A stretch of 64,000 nucleotides of DNA from Gemmatimonadota bacterium (GCA_016209885.1 JACQVF010000107.1:40522-104521), one strand, 5' to 3'. Counted from the stretch's first letter, positions 1 to 9,439 are shown. Numbers and translations: made by a program. The notes: generated from the letters alone by a model not told the origin.

Positions 1-1
1 T

Positions 2-988
2 CAGCGGCGGATCGACCGGCGGCGCTTCCTCATGGGCGTCGCGGGGGGGCTCGCCTGTGCGTCCGCGACGGACGTGGAATCCCTGCCGGGGAAGCCGCGG
101 GCCGCGAGAAGTCGCGTCGCGCTCGTGCGAACGGCGAACCGGAAGGAGGGGGTGACTCGGGCCCTTGCGCTGCTGGATCTCAGCGGGGCGAGGGGCGCGC
201 GGGTCGTCCTCAAGCCGAACTTCAACACGGCCGACGCCGCTCCCGCGTCCACCCACACCGACACGTTGAGCCAGCTCGTCCGTGAGCTCTACGAGTGGGG
301 CGCCCGCGAGATCACGCTGGGCGAATCCAGTGGGCCGCCGAACACCCGGTCCGTGATGGAGCAGAAGGGGATCTTCGATCTGGCCCGCGATCTGCATTTC
401 GCGGTGGTCAATTACGAGGAGATGCCCGACCGCGAGTGGGTCGCGTTCCCCGGTGACGGCACCCACTGGGCCGATGGCTTCGCGCTGCCACGCCTGGCGG
501 TGAACGCCGAGTACTTCGTCTCCACCTGCAACCTGAAGACCCACGCATACGGCGGAGTCTTCACCATGTCCCTCAAGCTGGCCGTGGGTCTCACCCCCAA
601 GGCGATTCGCCGGCCCATGCACCGCTCAGCGGACATGCGGCGCATGATCGCCGAGCTGAACCTCGGCTATCGACCCCAGCTCATCGTCATGGACGGCGTA
701 GACGCCTTCGTCGACGGCGGGCCCTCGGAAGGGGAGCTCAAGCACGGAAACGTGGTGATCGCAGGAACGGACCGCGTGGCCGTCGATGCCGTGGGGATCG
801 CCGTGCTCAAGGATCTGGGGGCGAACCGCGCCATCATGGACCGCCGTATCTTCGAGCAGGAGCAGATCGCCCGCGCCGTCGAGCTCGACCTCGGCATCGC
901 GAGCACGGAGGAGATCGAGCTCGCGGCCAGCGACGAGGCGAGCCGCGTTTACGCCCGCAGGCTGGAGGCGATCCTGGCGGAGGGTTGA
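2..988 (+). CDS. DUF362 family protein, Tat-exported (5' end outside window)
   Basis: Function unknown; DUF362 proteins are found in exported or Fe-S-linked contexts. The frame is open from base 2. Residues before the first ATG (base 32) read DRRRFLMGVAGGLACA, a twin-arginine signal followed by a hydrophobic core. The ATG at 32 therefore lies inside the signal peptide and the true start is upstream of the window. Family-like segments follow in order: VLKPNFN, STCNLKTHAYGGVFTMSLK, LIVMDGVDAFVDGG and a VAVDAVG segment near the C terminus. No CxxC ferredoxin cluster is present. Family assignment is fairly secure; substrate and role are not visible. Confidence 0.8.
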   Translation, partial: QRRIDRRRFLMGVAGGLACASATDVESLPGKPRAARSRVALVRTANRKEGVTRALALLDLSGARGARVVLKPNFNTADAAPASTHTDTLSQLVRELYEWGAREITLGESSGPPNTRSVMEQKGIFDLARDLHFAVVNYEEMPDREWVAFPGDGTHWADGFALPRLAVNAEYFVSTCNLKTHAYGGVFTMSLKLAVGLTPKAIRRPMHRSADMRRMIAELNLGYRPQLIVMDGVDAFVDGGPSEGELKHGNVVIAGTDRVAVDAVGIAVLKDLGANRAIMDRRIFEQEQIARAVELDLGIASTEEIELAASDEASRVYARRLEAILAEG

Positions 989-1101
989 GGCGGCGCCTCC
1001 CGCCGAGGGACGGAAACCGAATATTTGCCGAAGCCGCTGGCGCCGGAGACGGGCCCGGGGCCGCCCGCGGGGGGGCCGGGGGGGAGCGGTGGCCGTGCGA
1101 G

Positions 1102-1128
1102 GCGACACGGGCGACACGGGGGACACGG
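1102..1128. repeat. 9-bp tandem repeat, 3 copies
   Basis: GCGACACGG occurs twice head to tail (1102-1119), followed by GGGACACGG (1120-1128). It lies in the 368-bp spacer between the DUF362 gene and the amidohydrolase, where I see no gene. It is one of several unrelated 9-bp-period repeats in spacers of this window. Confidence 0.85.
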
Positions 1129-1356
1129 GCCGTGCTGGCGACCGGCGGGGCCGGGCGGTATCTTGGGTGGGTAGGTCGGGGGACGGCGTGGTGGTGGGGA
1201 GGCAGGGGTTCGCATACCCGCGCTGTCCGTGTTCCGGGCCGGGGCGTGCAGCATGGAGCACGCGTCCGTGCGTCGGTTCGTCTTCTGGGAAGGCGCCCCG
1301 ATCGCTTTCCCGTCGCGGGATTGCCTGAATTCGGTCCGAACCCCAGGAGGATTCCC

Positions 1357-2967
1357 ATGAGTCGGCATGCGACAGGCCGCGTTCGCCCGGCGTTTGGGAT
1401 CGGCGTGGTGTTCGAGGTTCTGGCTGCCATGGCCTTGGCGTTGGCGGCCTCGGCAGCGGCTGCGGTCGCGCAGCCGCAGGAGCCCGCGACGGGCGGTCCG
1501 TATGGCCGGCTCGTGATCCGCGGGGCGACGCTCATCGACGGTACGGGGTCGCCGCCGGTGGGCCCCGTGGACATCGTGATCGAGCGGAACGCGATCGCAG
1601 ATGTGCAGCGCGTGACGCCGCTGGACCTGGCGCGGGGTGGGCGGCGTGCCACGGGTGATCGGGTCATCGAGGCGGATGGCATGTACGTGATGCCGGGGAT
1701 CATCGATGCCCACACGCACATGGGCGGCGGCGATGGGGTCCCGGAGGACTACGTCCCGAAGCTTTATCTGGGGCACGGGATCACGACCATGCGGGTTTAC
1801 GTGTCCGGCCCGGATGAGCTCGCTGTGCGCCTGGCGCGCGCCCAGCGCGGCGGCCAGACTGTGGTGGCCCCGCACATCAAGCTCTTCCATTTCTGGCGCG
1901 GCTCGGACGCGCGATACTGGAGTGCGGACGGGGCGCGGGCCGTGGTGCGCGAATGGAAAGCGCAGGGCTTCGACGGGATCAAGGTCTCGGGCAAGCCGGG
2001 GTTGCTCCCGGACGTGCTGCGGGCCATCGCGGACGAGGCGAAGCAACTGGGGATGGGGGTGGCCGTGCACATCGGCCAGGATGGTGTTGTCCCCATGAAC
2101 GCCGTGGAGGTCGCGGCTGCGGGCGCGACCACGATCGAGCATCACTATGGCTACGCGGAGTCGTCGTTCACGGATCGCACGGTCCAGGATCTCACGGCGA
2201 GCTACAACTACGGGGACGAACTCCAGCGGTTCCGGGCGACGGGGCGAGTATGGGACCTGGCGAACCTGTCGCGGCTGTATGGCGCTGTCCTGGATACGCT
2301 GCTGGCCCTGAGCCGGAACGGCAACTTCACGATGGTGCCCACGTTCTCGGTGTACGAGGACCAGACCGATCTGGCCCGGGCGAAGTCGCTCCCATGGCTC
2401 GACCGCTACGCGCTGCCGGTGATCCTGGAGGACTGGAAACCCAGCGAGGCCGTGCACGGCTCGTTCTACTTCGAGTGGACGAGCGCGGATGAAGCGGCGT
2501 GGGGGCGGCTGTTCACGAAGTGGCTGCCATGGGTCAACGAGTTCAAGAACCGGGGCGGTCACGTGGCCGTGGGCTCGGACGCCGGGACTTCGTTCCATCT
2601 GTACGGGTTCGGCACGATCCGTGAGCTCGAGCTCATGCAGCGCGCCGGTTTCCACCCGCTGGAGATCGTGCGCTCCGCGACGCTGGAGAGCGCGCGGGCC
2701 GTGGGTGCGCCGAACGCAGGCGTCATTCGGCCGGGCTATCAGGCCGACGTGCTCGTCGTGGAGATGAACCCGCTCGAAGACTTCAAGGTGCTCTACGGCA
2801 TCGGCGTCGAGCGGATCAGCCGGGAGGGGAAGTCCACGCGGATGCAGGGGCTCAAGTACACGATCGTGGGCGGCCAGGTGATCGACGCCCGGGCGATGCT
2901 CCGGGACGTGGAGCGCATGGTCGAGGATGCGAAGCGGACCCAGCGCGCGACGGGTGCACGTCCCTGA
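1357..2967 (+). CDS. amidohydrolase family protein, exported
   Basis: A metal-dependent amidohydrolase of the imidazolonepropionase-like branch, 536 aa. Start chosen at ATG 1357 because CCAGGAGGATTCCC precedes it at ideal spacing; the frame is open further upstream but without such a site. Residues 1-40 form a signal peptide (hydrophobic Ala/Leu core ending near AVAQPQ). The metal-binding HxH is in PGIIDAHTHMGG. Further ligand-like histidines are in GVAVHIGQ and TTIEHHYGYAE, and the catalytic-type Asp is in VAVGSDAGTSFH. The C-terminal GYQADVLVVEMNPLED is the usual beta-domain end of these enzymes. Substrate cannot be named; exported members often act on peptides or cyclic amides. Confidence 0.88.
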   Translation: MSRHATGRVRPAFGIGVVFEVLAAMALALAASAAAAVAQPQEPATGGPYGRLVIRGATLIDGTGSPPVGPVDIVIERNAIADVQRVTPLDLARGGRRATGDRVIEADGMYVMPGIIDAHTHMGGGDGVPEDYVPKLYLGHGITTMRVYVSGPDELAVRLARAQRGGQTVVAPHIKLFHFWRGSDARYWSADGARAVVREWKAQGFDGIKVSGKPGLLPDVLRAIADEAKQLGMGVAVHIGQDGVVPMNAVEVAAAGATTIEHHYGYAESSFTDRTVQDLTASYNYGDELQRFRATGRVWDLANLSRLYGAVLDTLLALSRNGNFTMVPTFSVYEDQTDLARAKSLPWLDRYALPVILEDWKPSEAVHGSFYFEWTSADEAAWGRLFTKWLPWVNEFKNRGGHVAVGSDAGTSFHLYGFGTIRELELMQRAGFHPLEIVRSATLESARAVGAPNAGVIRPGYQADVLVVEMNPLEDFKVLYGIGVERISREGKSTRMQGLKYTIVGGQVIDARAMLRDVERMVEDAKRTQRATGARP

Positions 2968-3039
2968 GAGCCCTGACGGTAGAGGCCCGACCGCGGGCAT
3001 CGCCGAAGGCGGGGCTGCGCGCCCACCAGGAGAGAATGT

Positions 3040-3519
3040 ATGGGCAGGTATGGAAGCGCCGGGAGGACCCGACGCGGGTCGACGTCCGGATCGATGGGCC
3101 CGCGCGACTCGGGCCCGCGCGGCGGATCGGGCGGCGCCCCCGCGGCGACGACCGGGGTCGTGAAGCTCGCGGCCGAAGTCGCGTTGCGGGACGTGACCGC
3201 CGGCGTAGCTACGCGGTTCCAGGTGCTGGTCGGCCCCGAGGAAGGCGCGCGCAACTTCGTGCTGCGGCGCTTCGTCATGGGCGAGGGCGGCGGCATGCCC
3301 CTGCACACGAACGAGGTCGAGCACGAGCAGTATGTGCTACGGGGTCGGGCGCGCATCCGCGTCGGGCAGAGCGTGCACGAGGTCGGCCCGGATCATTCGC
3401 TCTTCATTCCCGCAGGCACCCCGCACTCGTACGAGGTCCTCGAGGCGCCGTTCGAGTTCATCTGTGTGGTACCGAACGCCCCGGACCAGATCCGCATCGC
3501 GGAGAGAGACGGCTGCTGA
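3040..3519 (+). CDS. cupin-domain protein
   Basis: A small single-cupin protein of 159 aa. ATG 3040 has AGGAGA at 3028-3033. The first 35-40 residues are Gly/Ser/Arg-rich and not cupin-like, so a later start is possible. Cupin motif 1 is GGMPLHTNEVEHEQYVLRG with its His and Glu ligands; motif 2 is IPAGTPHSYEV. It sits 72 bp after the amidohydrolase on the same strand and may be co-transcribed. The sequence supports a beta-barrel metal-binding fold. Whether it is an enzyme or a binding protein cannot be told. Confidence 0.75.
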   Translation: MGRYGSAGRTRRGSTSGSMGPRDSGPRGGSGGAPAATTGVVKLAAEVALRDVTAGVATRFQVLVGPEEGARNFVLRRFVMGEGGGMPLHTNEVEHEQYVLRGRARIRVGQSVHEVGPDHSLFIPAGTPHSYEVLEAPFEFICVVPNAPDQIRIAERDGC

Positions 3520-3765
3520 CGCGCCCTCGACGCCGGCTGCGCTGCCCACCCGGAGCACGGGCGGCTCGCCAGCGGCGATGGACTGAGCACCGCCTCCCGG
3601 TACCCACTCCCTGGAATCGCTTCGGGCGAACCGCGGGCAGCCCGCGGGCAAGCCGCAGACACGCGGGTGGCGCGGCGCTCCTGCGCGTCCACGACCCGTT
3701 GCGCGAGCCGGAGCCCCCCAGGCGCTCGCCACGTACCATTCGCCGCACGTCCTTGTCCGCCATGC

Positions 3766-3799
3766 CCCCTGGGGCCCTGGGGCCCTGGGGCCCTGGGGC
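3766..3799. repeat. 8-bp palindromic tandem repeat (GGGGCCCT)n
   Basis: GGGGCCCT is repeated three times at 3771-3794 with partial copies on both sides. The unit is nearly self-complementary, so either strand can fold into several alternative hairpins. It lies in the 497-bp spacer 3520-4016, which holds no convincing gene apart from this repeat and the promoter at 3932. Confidence 0.85.
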
Positions 3800-3931
3800 G
3801 CACGGCATCGGGCGAGCGGAGCCAGCAGCGCCGCCGCTCGTGGGCCGGAACCCCGGCTCGAGGCCGAAAACAAGCGTTTTTGAGGACACTGCAAGTTCGC
3901 ATCATACCGACCGTTAAGAGCCTGCACCCCG

Positions 3932-3960
3932 TTTACACGCCAGCAGAATTGTGGTAAATT
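3932..3960 (+). promoter_or_regulatory. sigma70-type promoter
   Basis: TTTACA (3932-3937), a 17-base spacer, then TAAATT (3955-3960). Predicted transcription starts near 3967, about 50 bases before the GTG at 4017. An alternative GTG at 3951 would overlap the -10 box. Confidence 0.6.
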
Positions 3961-4016
3961 TGGACGTCATCGCCCCACAGGTTGGTGGCTGTTTCTCGGG
4001 CGGTCAAGGAGGAGCG

Positions 4017-4208
4017 GTGGAAGATTCGGTGGCCATTGATGCCAAGCGGATTCTGCTCCGGTACGGCGCGCCCATCGCAGTGCTCGAGAAGGTCTCGGAG
4101 GAGGATCGCATTATCCTGGCACGCGCGATCGCGCGCACGCCGCTGGCGCAGCGCGAGAAGACCCTGCGCCGGTTGCTGATCGAGCGCGGCTACATGAAGA
4201 AGGGCTAG
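4017..4208 (+). CDS. small protein, 63 aa, unrecognised
   Basis: I do not recognise this protein. It starts at GTG 4017 with a perfect AAGGAGG Shine-Dalgarno at 4006-4012 and lies just downstream of a good promoter (3932-3960). It is charged and probably helical. The middle reads VLEKVSEEDRIILARAIAR and the C terminus is basic (LIERGYMKKG). No signal peptide or membrane segment is present. The clean promoter and ribosome site argue that it is real. It ends 21 bp before the DUF5916 gene fragment. Confidence 0.6.
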   Translation: MEDSVAIDAKRILLRYGAPIAVLEKVSEEDRIILARAIARTPLAQREKTLRRLLIERGYMKKG

Positions 4209-4229
4209 TACCTGGCGGCGGAAGTCCGC

Positions 4230-4664
4230 GTGCATTCGAGCGCCGCTGCATCCGCTCCAGCAGCGTCGTTCCTCCTCAAGATAGCGCTCCAGGAGGTCAA
4301 TCCGTTCCTGGAAGTGCACTCCGTTAGCGACCTCGCGTCCACCCTGGAGACCAGGACGACAACGCTGGGCTTCGGGGTGACCTTCGTGGACGGGGCTTCG
4401 CTCTCCGTCGAGCGAGACGAGCGCTTCGAGCGGCTGCGGGAGCCCTTCCGCGTCCGCACGGACGCCGTGATCCCTGCCGGTGACTACGCGTTCCGGGAAA
4501 CGCGGGCGGAGTACCGCTCCAGCTCCGGCCGCAGTCTTTCTCCCCGGCTCGGGCTCTCGGACGGCGGCTTCTTCAGCGGCACCCGGACTTCGCTGGACGC
4601 CGGGCTCGAGTGGCGGGTCGACCACCATGTCTCCCTCGAGGTGACCTGTGGTGACGCGAGGTGA
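4230..4664 (+). pseudogene. truncated duplicate of DUF5916 barrel region
   Basis: From about residue 20 this 144-codon frame aligns with an internal part of the intact DUF5916 protein encoded next door (4749-6989). For example, ASLSVERDERFERLREPFRV matches GELRLQYNDRFERLDQPFRV, and GGFFSGTRTSLDAGLEW matches GGYFSGTRSSLEGGLLW. The match begins near LQEVNPF and stops at SLEVTCGDAR, where the intact copy continues (VELSASHND). Signal peptide, CBM9-like domain and most of the barrel are absent. The copies differ at many positions, so the duplication is old or the fragment derives from a diverged paralogue. Confidence 0.75.
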
Positions 4665-4748
4665 CAGGGCGCTGATCGGGCGCTAAATTACACGTTCTAT
4701 AAGCTCCGAGAAATTGGACTATCCCATCCCAATTCGCTGGCAGCATCC

Positions 4749-6989
4749 GTGAAGACTCTCAGGTGGCGGACGGTGGGCGGTGCCGTTGGCGCGATCCTGG
4801 TTCTGGCCGGGATGACGGCGGCGCAGACGGGCCCGAACGGAGCGGAGGGCGGCTTCCCGATAAATCCCGAGGCGGCGCCACGCCCGGAGGGTCAGGCCGC
4901 GCCTGCGTCCGGGCCGATCGTGATCGATGGCCGGCTGGACGAGCCCTCTTGGGCAGGGGCGCAGCCCATGACGGGTTTCTGGCAGCAGGAGCCGGAGACG
5001 GGGTACCCCGCGACGCAGCAGACGGTGGTGCGGATTCTGTACGATGAGGGCTTTCTCTATTTGAGCGCCCTCTGCTACGACCCTGACCCGGCGCATCTCC
5101 TTTCGAAGACCCTGGAGCGGGACTACGCTGGCCTCAGCGTCCACAACATGGATTTCTTCAGCTTCTACCTGGACACCTTCCTGGATCGGAAGAACTCGTT
5201 CGCGTTCTATGTGAATCCGCAGGGCGGGATTCGGGACGGCCAGACGTTCGACGATGGGCGCGTGCAGGACTGGGGTTGGGACGGCAACGTGGAGGTGCGC
5301 ACGGAGGTCCACGACAGCGGGTGGACCGCCGAGTTTGCGATCCCGTGGACGGCGCTGCGCTTCGACCCGACGCGCGACCCGCAGGTGTGGGGGCTTCAGT
5401 TTCAGCGCTCGATCCGGCGGCGGAACGAGGAGACGCTGTGGGCGCCGGTGGACCGGCAGCACAAGGGCACGACGCTGTCGCTGGCGGGCACGCTCCGTGG
5501 GCTGCCGGCGGCCCGGCCTGGGCGCAACCTCAATGTGAAGCCGTTCGGGGTGGTGAAGAGTACGTCGGGGGCGACGATCGGCGAGGCGGAGCGCGGCGGC
5601 GAGGTCGATGGCGGGCTCGACCTGAAGTACGGTATTACGCCGCGGCTGACCCTCGACCTCACGTATCGCACGGACTTCTCACAGGTCGAGGTGGACCGGG
5701 AGCAGGTGAACCTGACGCGGTTTCCGCTGTTCTTCCCGGAGAAGCGGGATTTCTTCGTGGAGAATTCCGGCCTCTTCGAGTTCGGCGATGGTGTCGAGAC
5801 GAACTATCGCAGCGGCTCGTCGCTCCGCGACTTCACGCTCTTCCACTCGCGCCGCATCGGACTCTCGGGGGGACGGCCGGTCCCCATCGTGGCCGGCGGC
5901 CGGATGAGCGGCCATCTGGGCGAGTTCGACGTGGGCGTGCTCGATATGCAGACGGACGGGTTCGAGGGCGGGGCGCCGGAGAACGTCGCCGTGGTGCGCC
6001 TGCGGCGGAGCGTCAGCCGGGGTGCGCGCGTGGGGCTGCTCTTCACGAGCCGGCAGGCAACGGACGAGCGCGCCGGCGAGTCATACAACCGGGTCTTGGG
6101 CGCAGACAGCCGCGTGACGCTGCTGCGCCATCTCATCGTGAACTCGTACTTCGCCCTCACGGAATCGCCCGGCGCGGACGGGAGCAACACGGCGGCGCGG
6201 GTATGGGCCGGGTGGCGCGATGCCCTGTGGAACGTCTCCTTCCACGTGAAGCAGGTCGGCGATGCCTTCGATCCCGGCGTCGGCTTCGTCCGCCGCACGG
6301 GCGTCCGGGACGCGTACGCGACCGTGGGGCTCCACCCGCGTCCGGGGATCCGCCACGTGCTCGAGGTCAATCCATACGCGGAGGTGAGCTATCTCACCGA
6401 CCTGGACGATCTCCTGATGACGCGGACGGGAACCGCCGGCCTCGGCGTCCTCTTCCGGGACGGCGGCGAGCTGAGGCTCCAGTACAACGACCGCTTCGAG
6501 CGCCTGGACCAGCCGTTCCGCGTGAACGATGACGCCACGATCCCGGTGGGCGGCTACGGGTTCCGCGAGTCGTCCGTCGAGTACCAGTCGAGCAAGAACC
6601 GCTCGGTGTCCGGCATCCTGGGGTGGTCGGGCGGCGGATACTTCAGCGGCACGCGCAGCAGCCTGGAGGGCGGGCTCCTGTGGCAGCCGGACCATCACTT
6701 CTCCGTTGAGCTTTCGGCGAGTCACAACGATCTCACGGTCGCGGCGAGCTCGTTCACCGCGGACGTCTACGCGACGCGGCTCAAGTACGCGTACTCGACG
6801 CGCCTCTACTTTTTGGGCTTCGTCCAGTACAACGGGGACGCGGACCAGATGATCACGAACCTGCGGCTCAATTACATCCACTCGCCGCTGAGCGACTTCT
6901 TCCTGGTCTTTACGGAGCGGCGCGACGCGGGAGGCGGCGTGCTCGAGCGTGGCCTGACGGCGAAGCTGACGAAGTATGTGGCGTTCTGA
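4749..6989 (+). CDS. CBM9-like/DUF5916 outer-membrane-type protein
   Basis: A 746-aa exported protein starting at GTG 4749 (no strong ribosome site). Residues 1-26 are a signal peptide ending at TAAQ. About residues 55-235 form a carbohydrate-binding-module-9-like domain (PIVIDGRLDEPSW, then a region rich in short beta strands). The rest is the DUF5916 region, with alternating-hydrophobicity strands and a terminal aromatic (KYVAF), as expected for an outer-membrane barrel. FFPEKRDFFVENSGLFEFG is a typical family segment. The family is common in Bacteroidota and Gemmatimonadota; ligand unknown. It overlaps the following acylase gene by 14 bp. Confidence 0.85.
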   Translation: MKTLRWRTVGGAVGAILVLAGMTAAQTGPNGAEGGFPINPEAAPRPEGQAAPASGPIVIDGRLDEPSWAGAQPMTGFWQQEPETGYPATQQTVVRILYDEGFLYLSALCYDPDPAHLLSKTLERDYAGLSVHNMDFFSFYLDTFLDRKNSFAFYVNPQGGIRDGQTFDDGRVQDWGWDGNVEVRTEVHDSGWTAEFAIPWTALRFDPTRDPQVWGLQFQRSIRRRNEETLWAPVDRQHKGTTLSLAGTLRGLPAARPGRNLNVKPFGVVKSTSGATIGEAERGGEVDGGLDLKYGITPRLTLDLTYRTDFSQVEVDREQVNLTRFPLFFPEKRDFFVENSGLFEFGDGVETNYRSGSSLRDFTLFHSRRIGLSGGRPVPIVAGGRMSGHLGEFDVGVLDMQTDGFEGGAPENVAVVRLRRSVSRGARVGLLFTSRQATDERAGESYNRVLGADSRVTLLRHLIVNSYFALTESPGADGSNTAARVWAGWRDALWNVSFHVKQVGDAFDPGVGFVRRTGVRDAYATVGLHPRPGIRHVLEVNPYAEVSYLTDLDDLLMTRTGTAGLGVLFRDGGELRLQYNDRFERLDQPFRVNDDATIPVGGYGFRESSVEYQSSKNRSVSGILGWSGGGYFSGTRSSLEGGLLWQPDHHFSVELSASHNDLTVAASSFTADVYATRLKYAYSTRLYFLGFVQYNGDADQMITNLRLNYIHSPLSDFFLVFTERRDAGGGVLERGLTAKLTKYVAF

Positions 6990-9285
6990 GGCGGGGCGCG
7001 CGCGACGCCCCGCCCCTCGGGCGCTCCGTCGGGGCGCTCGCCATTCTCGCCGCGAGGTCTCCCTCGCGGCGCTCGTCTTTCTCCACTCGCTTCTCGTCCC
7101 CGTCCCCGTGCCCGCGGCCGCGGCGCCGCCGGTGGTGGTCCAGGTGGGTGGGACTGGTGGGCGCACGGCGTCCGCGGGGCGGCGGGCCGAGCTCGCCCGG
7201 CAGGTGCTGATCCGTCGCACGTCATACGGCATCCCCCATATCCTGGGCGAGAACCTGGCGGCGGCGGCCTTCGGGCTCGGGTACTGCCAGGCGGAGGACT
7301 ACGGGATGGAGGTCGTGCGCCGGCTGGTGGAGGGTCGCGGGGAGAGCGCGCGGCGCTTCGATTCGGGCGGCCTGGAAGGAGACTTCTCCGCGCGCCAGGC
7401 GCACCGCCGCGCCGTCGACACGTATCCGCTCCTGGATGCGGATACGCGGGCCGTGCTGGAGGGCTTCGCGGCGGGGGTGAACCACTACATCGCACTTCAC
7501 GCGGCGGAGCTCCCGGACTGGGTGCGACCGGACTTCACGGCATTCGATGTGGCAGCCCGGGACATCGGCGGTGCGAGCTCGGGCGTCGTGCGCGCGTTTC
7601 TCCGGCGCATGGGTGCGGAGCCGCGGAGCGGGTCGCGCGGCGAGGCGGAGGGCGACCGCGGGAACGCGGATCGGGCCGACGGGGACGCGTGCTGCGATGA
7701 AGGCTCGAACGCGTGGGCGTTCGCGCCGAGCCGGACAGTCTCGGGAAAGGCGATTCTGCTTCGCAATCCGCATCTGGCGTGGACGGCGGGCTACTACGAG
7801 GCGCAGCTCACGGTGCCCGGTGTGCTCAACTTCTACGGCGACTTCCGCATCGGCGGTCCGTTCGGGATCATCGGCGGCTTCAACGAGCACCTGGGCTGGG
7901 CGACCACGAACAACGATCCGGTGCTCGACGTGTTCTACGCGCTCGAGGCCGATGCCGCGCGGCCGGACCACTACCTCTTGGACGGGGCGTCCCGGCCGCT
8001 GCGGCGCGAGGAGGTCACGGTCGAAGGGAAGGATGGGAACGGCGGCGTGCGCGAGACGCGCGAGTTCTGGTTCAGCGAGATCGGTCCCGTCATCCACCGC
8101 GTTGGCAGCATGATCTACGTGGTCAAGTCCGCCGGCTTCGGCGAGTATCGGCGCGGCCAACAGTTCCTGCGCATGATGCGGGCGCGGAGCCTTGCGGAGT
8201 GGCGGGATGCCATGAGCATGCGCGCGGTCGCCAGCTCGAACTTCACGTACGCGGACCGGGAGGGGAACATCTACTACGTCTGGAACGCGGCCATCCCGGC
8301 GCTTCCGCACGCGCCCCCGGGCGGCGCGGCCGTCCCCGCCCGAGGCGCCTCCGACGTCTGGACGGACCTTGTGCCGTTCGAGGCGCTGCCGCAGCTCCTG
8401 AATCCCGGGGGTGGCTATGTTCAGAATGCGAACGATCCGCCGTACTTCACGAATCTCAACGAAATCCTCGACCGCTCGAGGTTCCCCGCGAACTTCCCCG
8501 AGCCGCGGCTCGGGTTGCGCACCCAGCACAGTCTGGACCTGGTTCACAACGAGCGGAAGCTCTCCCTCGAAGACGTGCTGGCGCTCAAGCACAGCATGAG
8601 GATGCTGGTGGCCGAACGCGTGAAGGCCGATCTCATGGTCGCGGTGCTGGAGACGGGACCGGAGGCGGAGGTCCGTGCGGCCATCGAGCTGGTCGGTGGG
8701 TGGGACAATCGCGTGTCGCCGGAGAGTCGGGGCGCCGTGCTCTTCGAGGCCTGGTTCCACCGCTATACGGCCACGACGGACACGAGCGCCTGGTTCGGCG
8801 TGCCCTGGTCAGCGGACCGCCCCACGGAGACGCCCTACGGCCTCGGGGAGCGGCGGCGTGCAGCGGAGGCGTTCAGATGGGCCGTGGGCGAGACGAATCG
8901 GCGCCACGGCCGCTGGGATGTGAGCTGGGGCGAGGTGCACCGGGTGCGCAGGGGTGAGGTGGACGTGCCGGTCGGGGGCTGCAGCGGGACCCTGGGTTGC
9001 TTCCGGGTCCTGAACTTCGAGGAGGACCGCGACGGCAAGCGCAGGGCGAGCGGCGGCGACGGGTGGGTGCTCGCCGTCGAGTTCGGCGACCGGCCGCGCG
9101 CCTACTCGGTCCTGGCGTACGGTCAGAGTCCGCGGCCCGGCTCGCCGCATCACGACGACCAGGCGGAGCTGTTCGCGAAGAACGGGGCGAAGCGCGTGGC
9201 GTTCACGGAGGAGGAGATCGCGCGGCGGCTCGTGCGCGCGTACCATCCTGGTGGGGAAGCGGCCACGACCCGCCGCGGCCGCTAG
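6976..9285 (+). CDS. penicillin acylase family protein
   Basis: An N-terminal-nucleophile hydrolase of the penicillin/acyl-homoserine-lactone acylase type, about 769 aa and full length for the family. The autocatalytic junction is CCDEGSNAWAFAPSR, with Ser at residue 244 becoming the N-terminal nucleophile of the beta chain. NPHLAW and FGIIGGFNEHLGWATTNNDP downstream are typical beta-chain motifs. The alpha chain begins VLIRRTSYGIPHILGENLAAAAFG. The N terminus is Arg-rich and then hydrophobic, fitting export to the periplasm where these precursors mature. The chosen start overlaps the previous gene by 14 bp; a later start is possible. The acyl substrate (beta-lactam, lactone, peptide) cannot be inferred. 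Confidence 0.88.
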   Translation: MWRSEAGRARRPAPRALRRGARHSRREVSLAALVFLHSLLVPVPVPAAAAPPVVVQVGGTGGRTASAGRRAELARQVLIRRTSYGIPHILGENLAAAAFGLGYCQAEDYGMEVVRRLVEGRGESARRFDSGGLEGDFSARQAHRRAVDTYPLLDADTRAVLEGFAAGVNHYIALHAAELPDWVRPDFTAFDVAARDIGGASSGVVRAFLRRMGAEPRSGSRGEAEGDRGNADRADGDACCDEGSNAWAFAPSRTVSGKAILLRNPHLAWTAGYYEAQLTVPGVLNFYGDFRIGGPFGIIGGFNEHLGWATTNNDPVLDVFYALEADAARPDHYLLDGASRPLRREEVTVEGKDGNGGVRETREFWFSEIGPVIHRVGSMIYVVKSAGFGEYRRGQQFLRMMRARSLAEWRDAMSMRAVASSNFTYADREGNIYYVWNAAIPALPHAPPGGAAVPARGASDVWTDLVPFEALPQLLNPGGGYVQNANDPPYFTNLNEILDRSRFPANFPEPRLGLRTQHSLDLVHNERKLSLEDVLALKHSMRMLVAERVKADLMVAVLETGPEAEVRAAIELVGGWDNRVSPESRGAVLFEAWFHRYTATTDTSAWFGVPWSADRPTETPYGLGERRRAAEAFRWAVGETNRRHGRWDVSWGEVHRVRRGEVDVPVGGCSGTLGCFRVLNFEEDRDGKRRASGGDGWVLAVEFGDRPRAYSVLAYGQSPRPGSPHHDDQAELFAKNGAKRVAFTEEEIARRLVRAYHPGGEAATTRRGR

Positions 9286-9421
9286 CGCCGGCAACGCGGC
9301 GCACGGATGTCCCGGATGTCCCCCGGCGGGCTGGCCGGTCAGCGGCGGCCAACATTATTCTTTGAGTTAACACCGTATTACGTGGCGTCGGTCGCCGGGT
9401 CGGCGTCCTTGCTACGAGGCG

Positions 9422-9439
9422 GTCCGCCGCGTGGCGGAC
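9422..9439 (+). repeat. hairpin in leader of caspase-like gene
   Basis: GTCCGCC-GCGT-GGCGGAC is a perfect 7-bp stem with a 4-base loop, ending 27 bases before the ATG at 9466. No T-run follows, so it looks like a leader structure rather than a terminator. Confidence 0.5.

Noticed and set aside
949..3324. Long open frame on the minus strand opposite the amidohydrolase
   Set aside because: His/Arg/Pro-rich composition typical of the antisense of a high-GC gene, no domain motifs, and the plus-strand gene has a strong ribosome site and motifs.
3337..3927. Several overlapping minus-strand frames over the cupin gene and the following spacer
   Set aside because: No start signals and compositionally unlike proteins; the repeat and promoter better describe the spacer.
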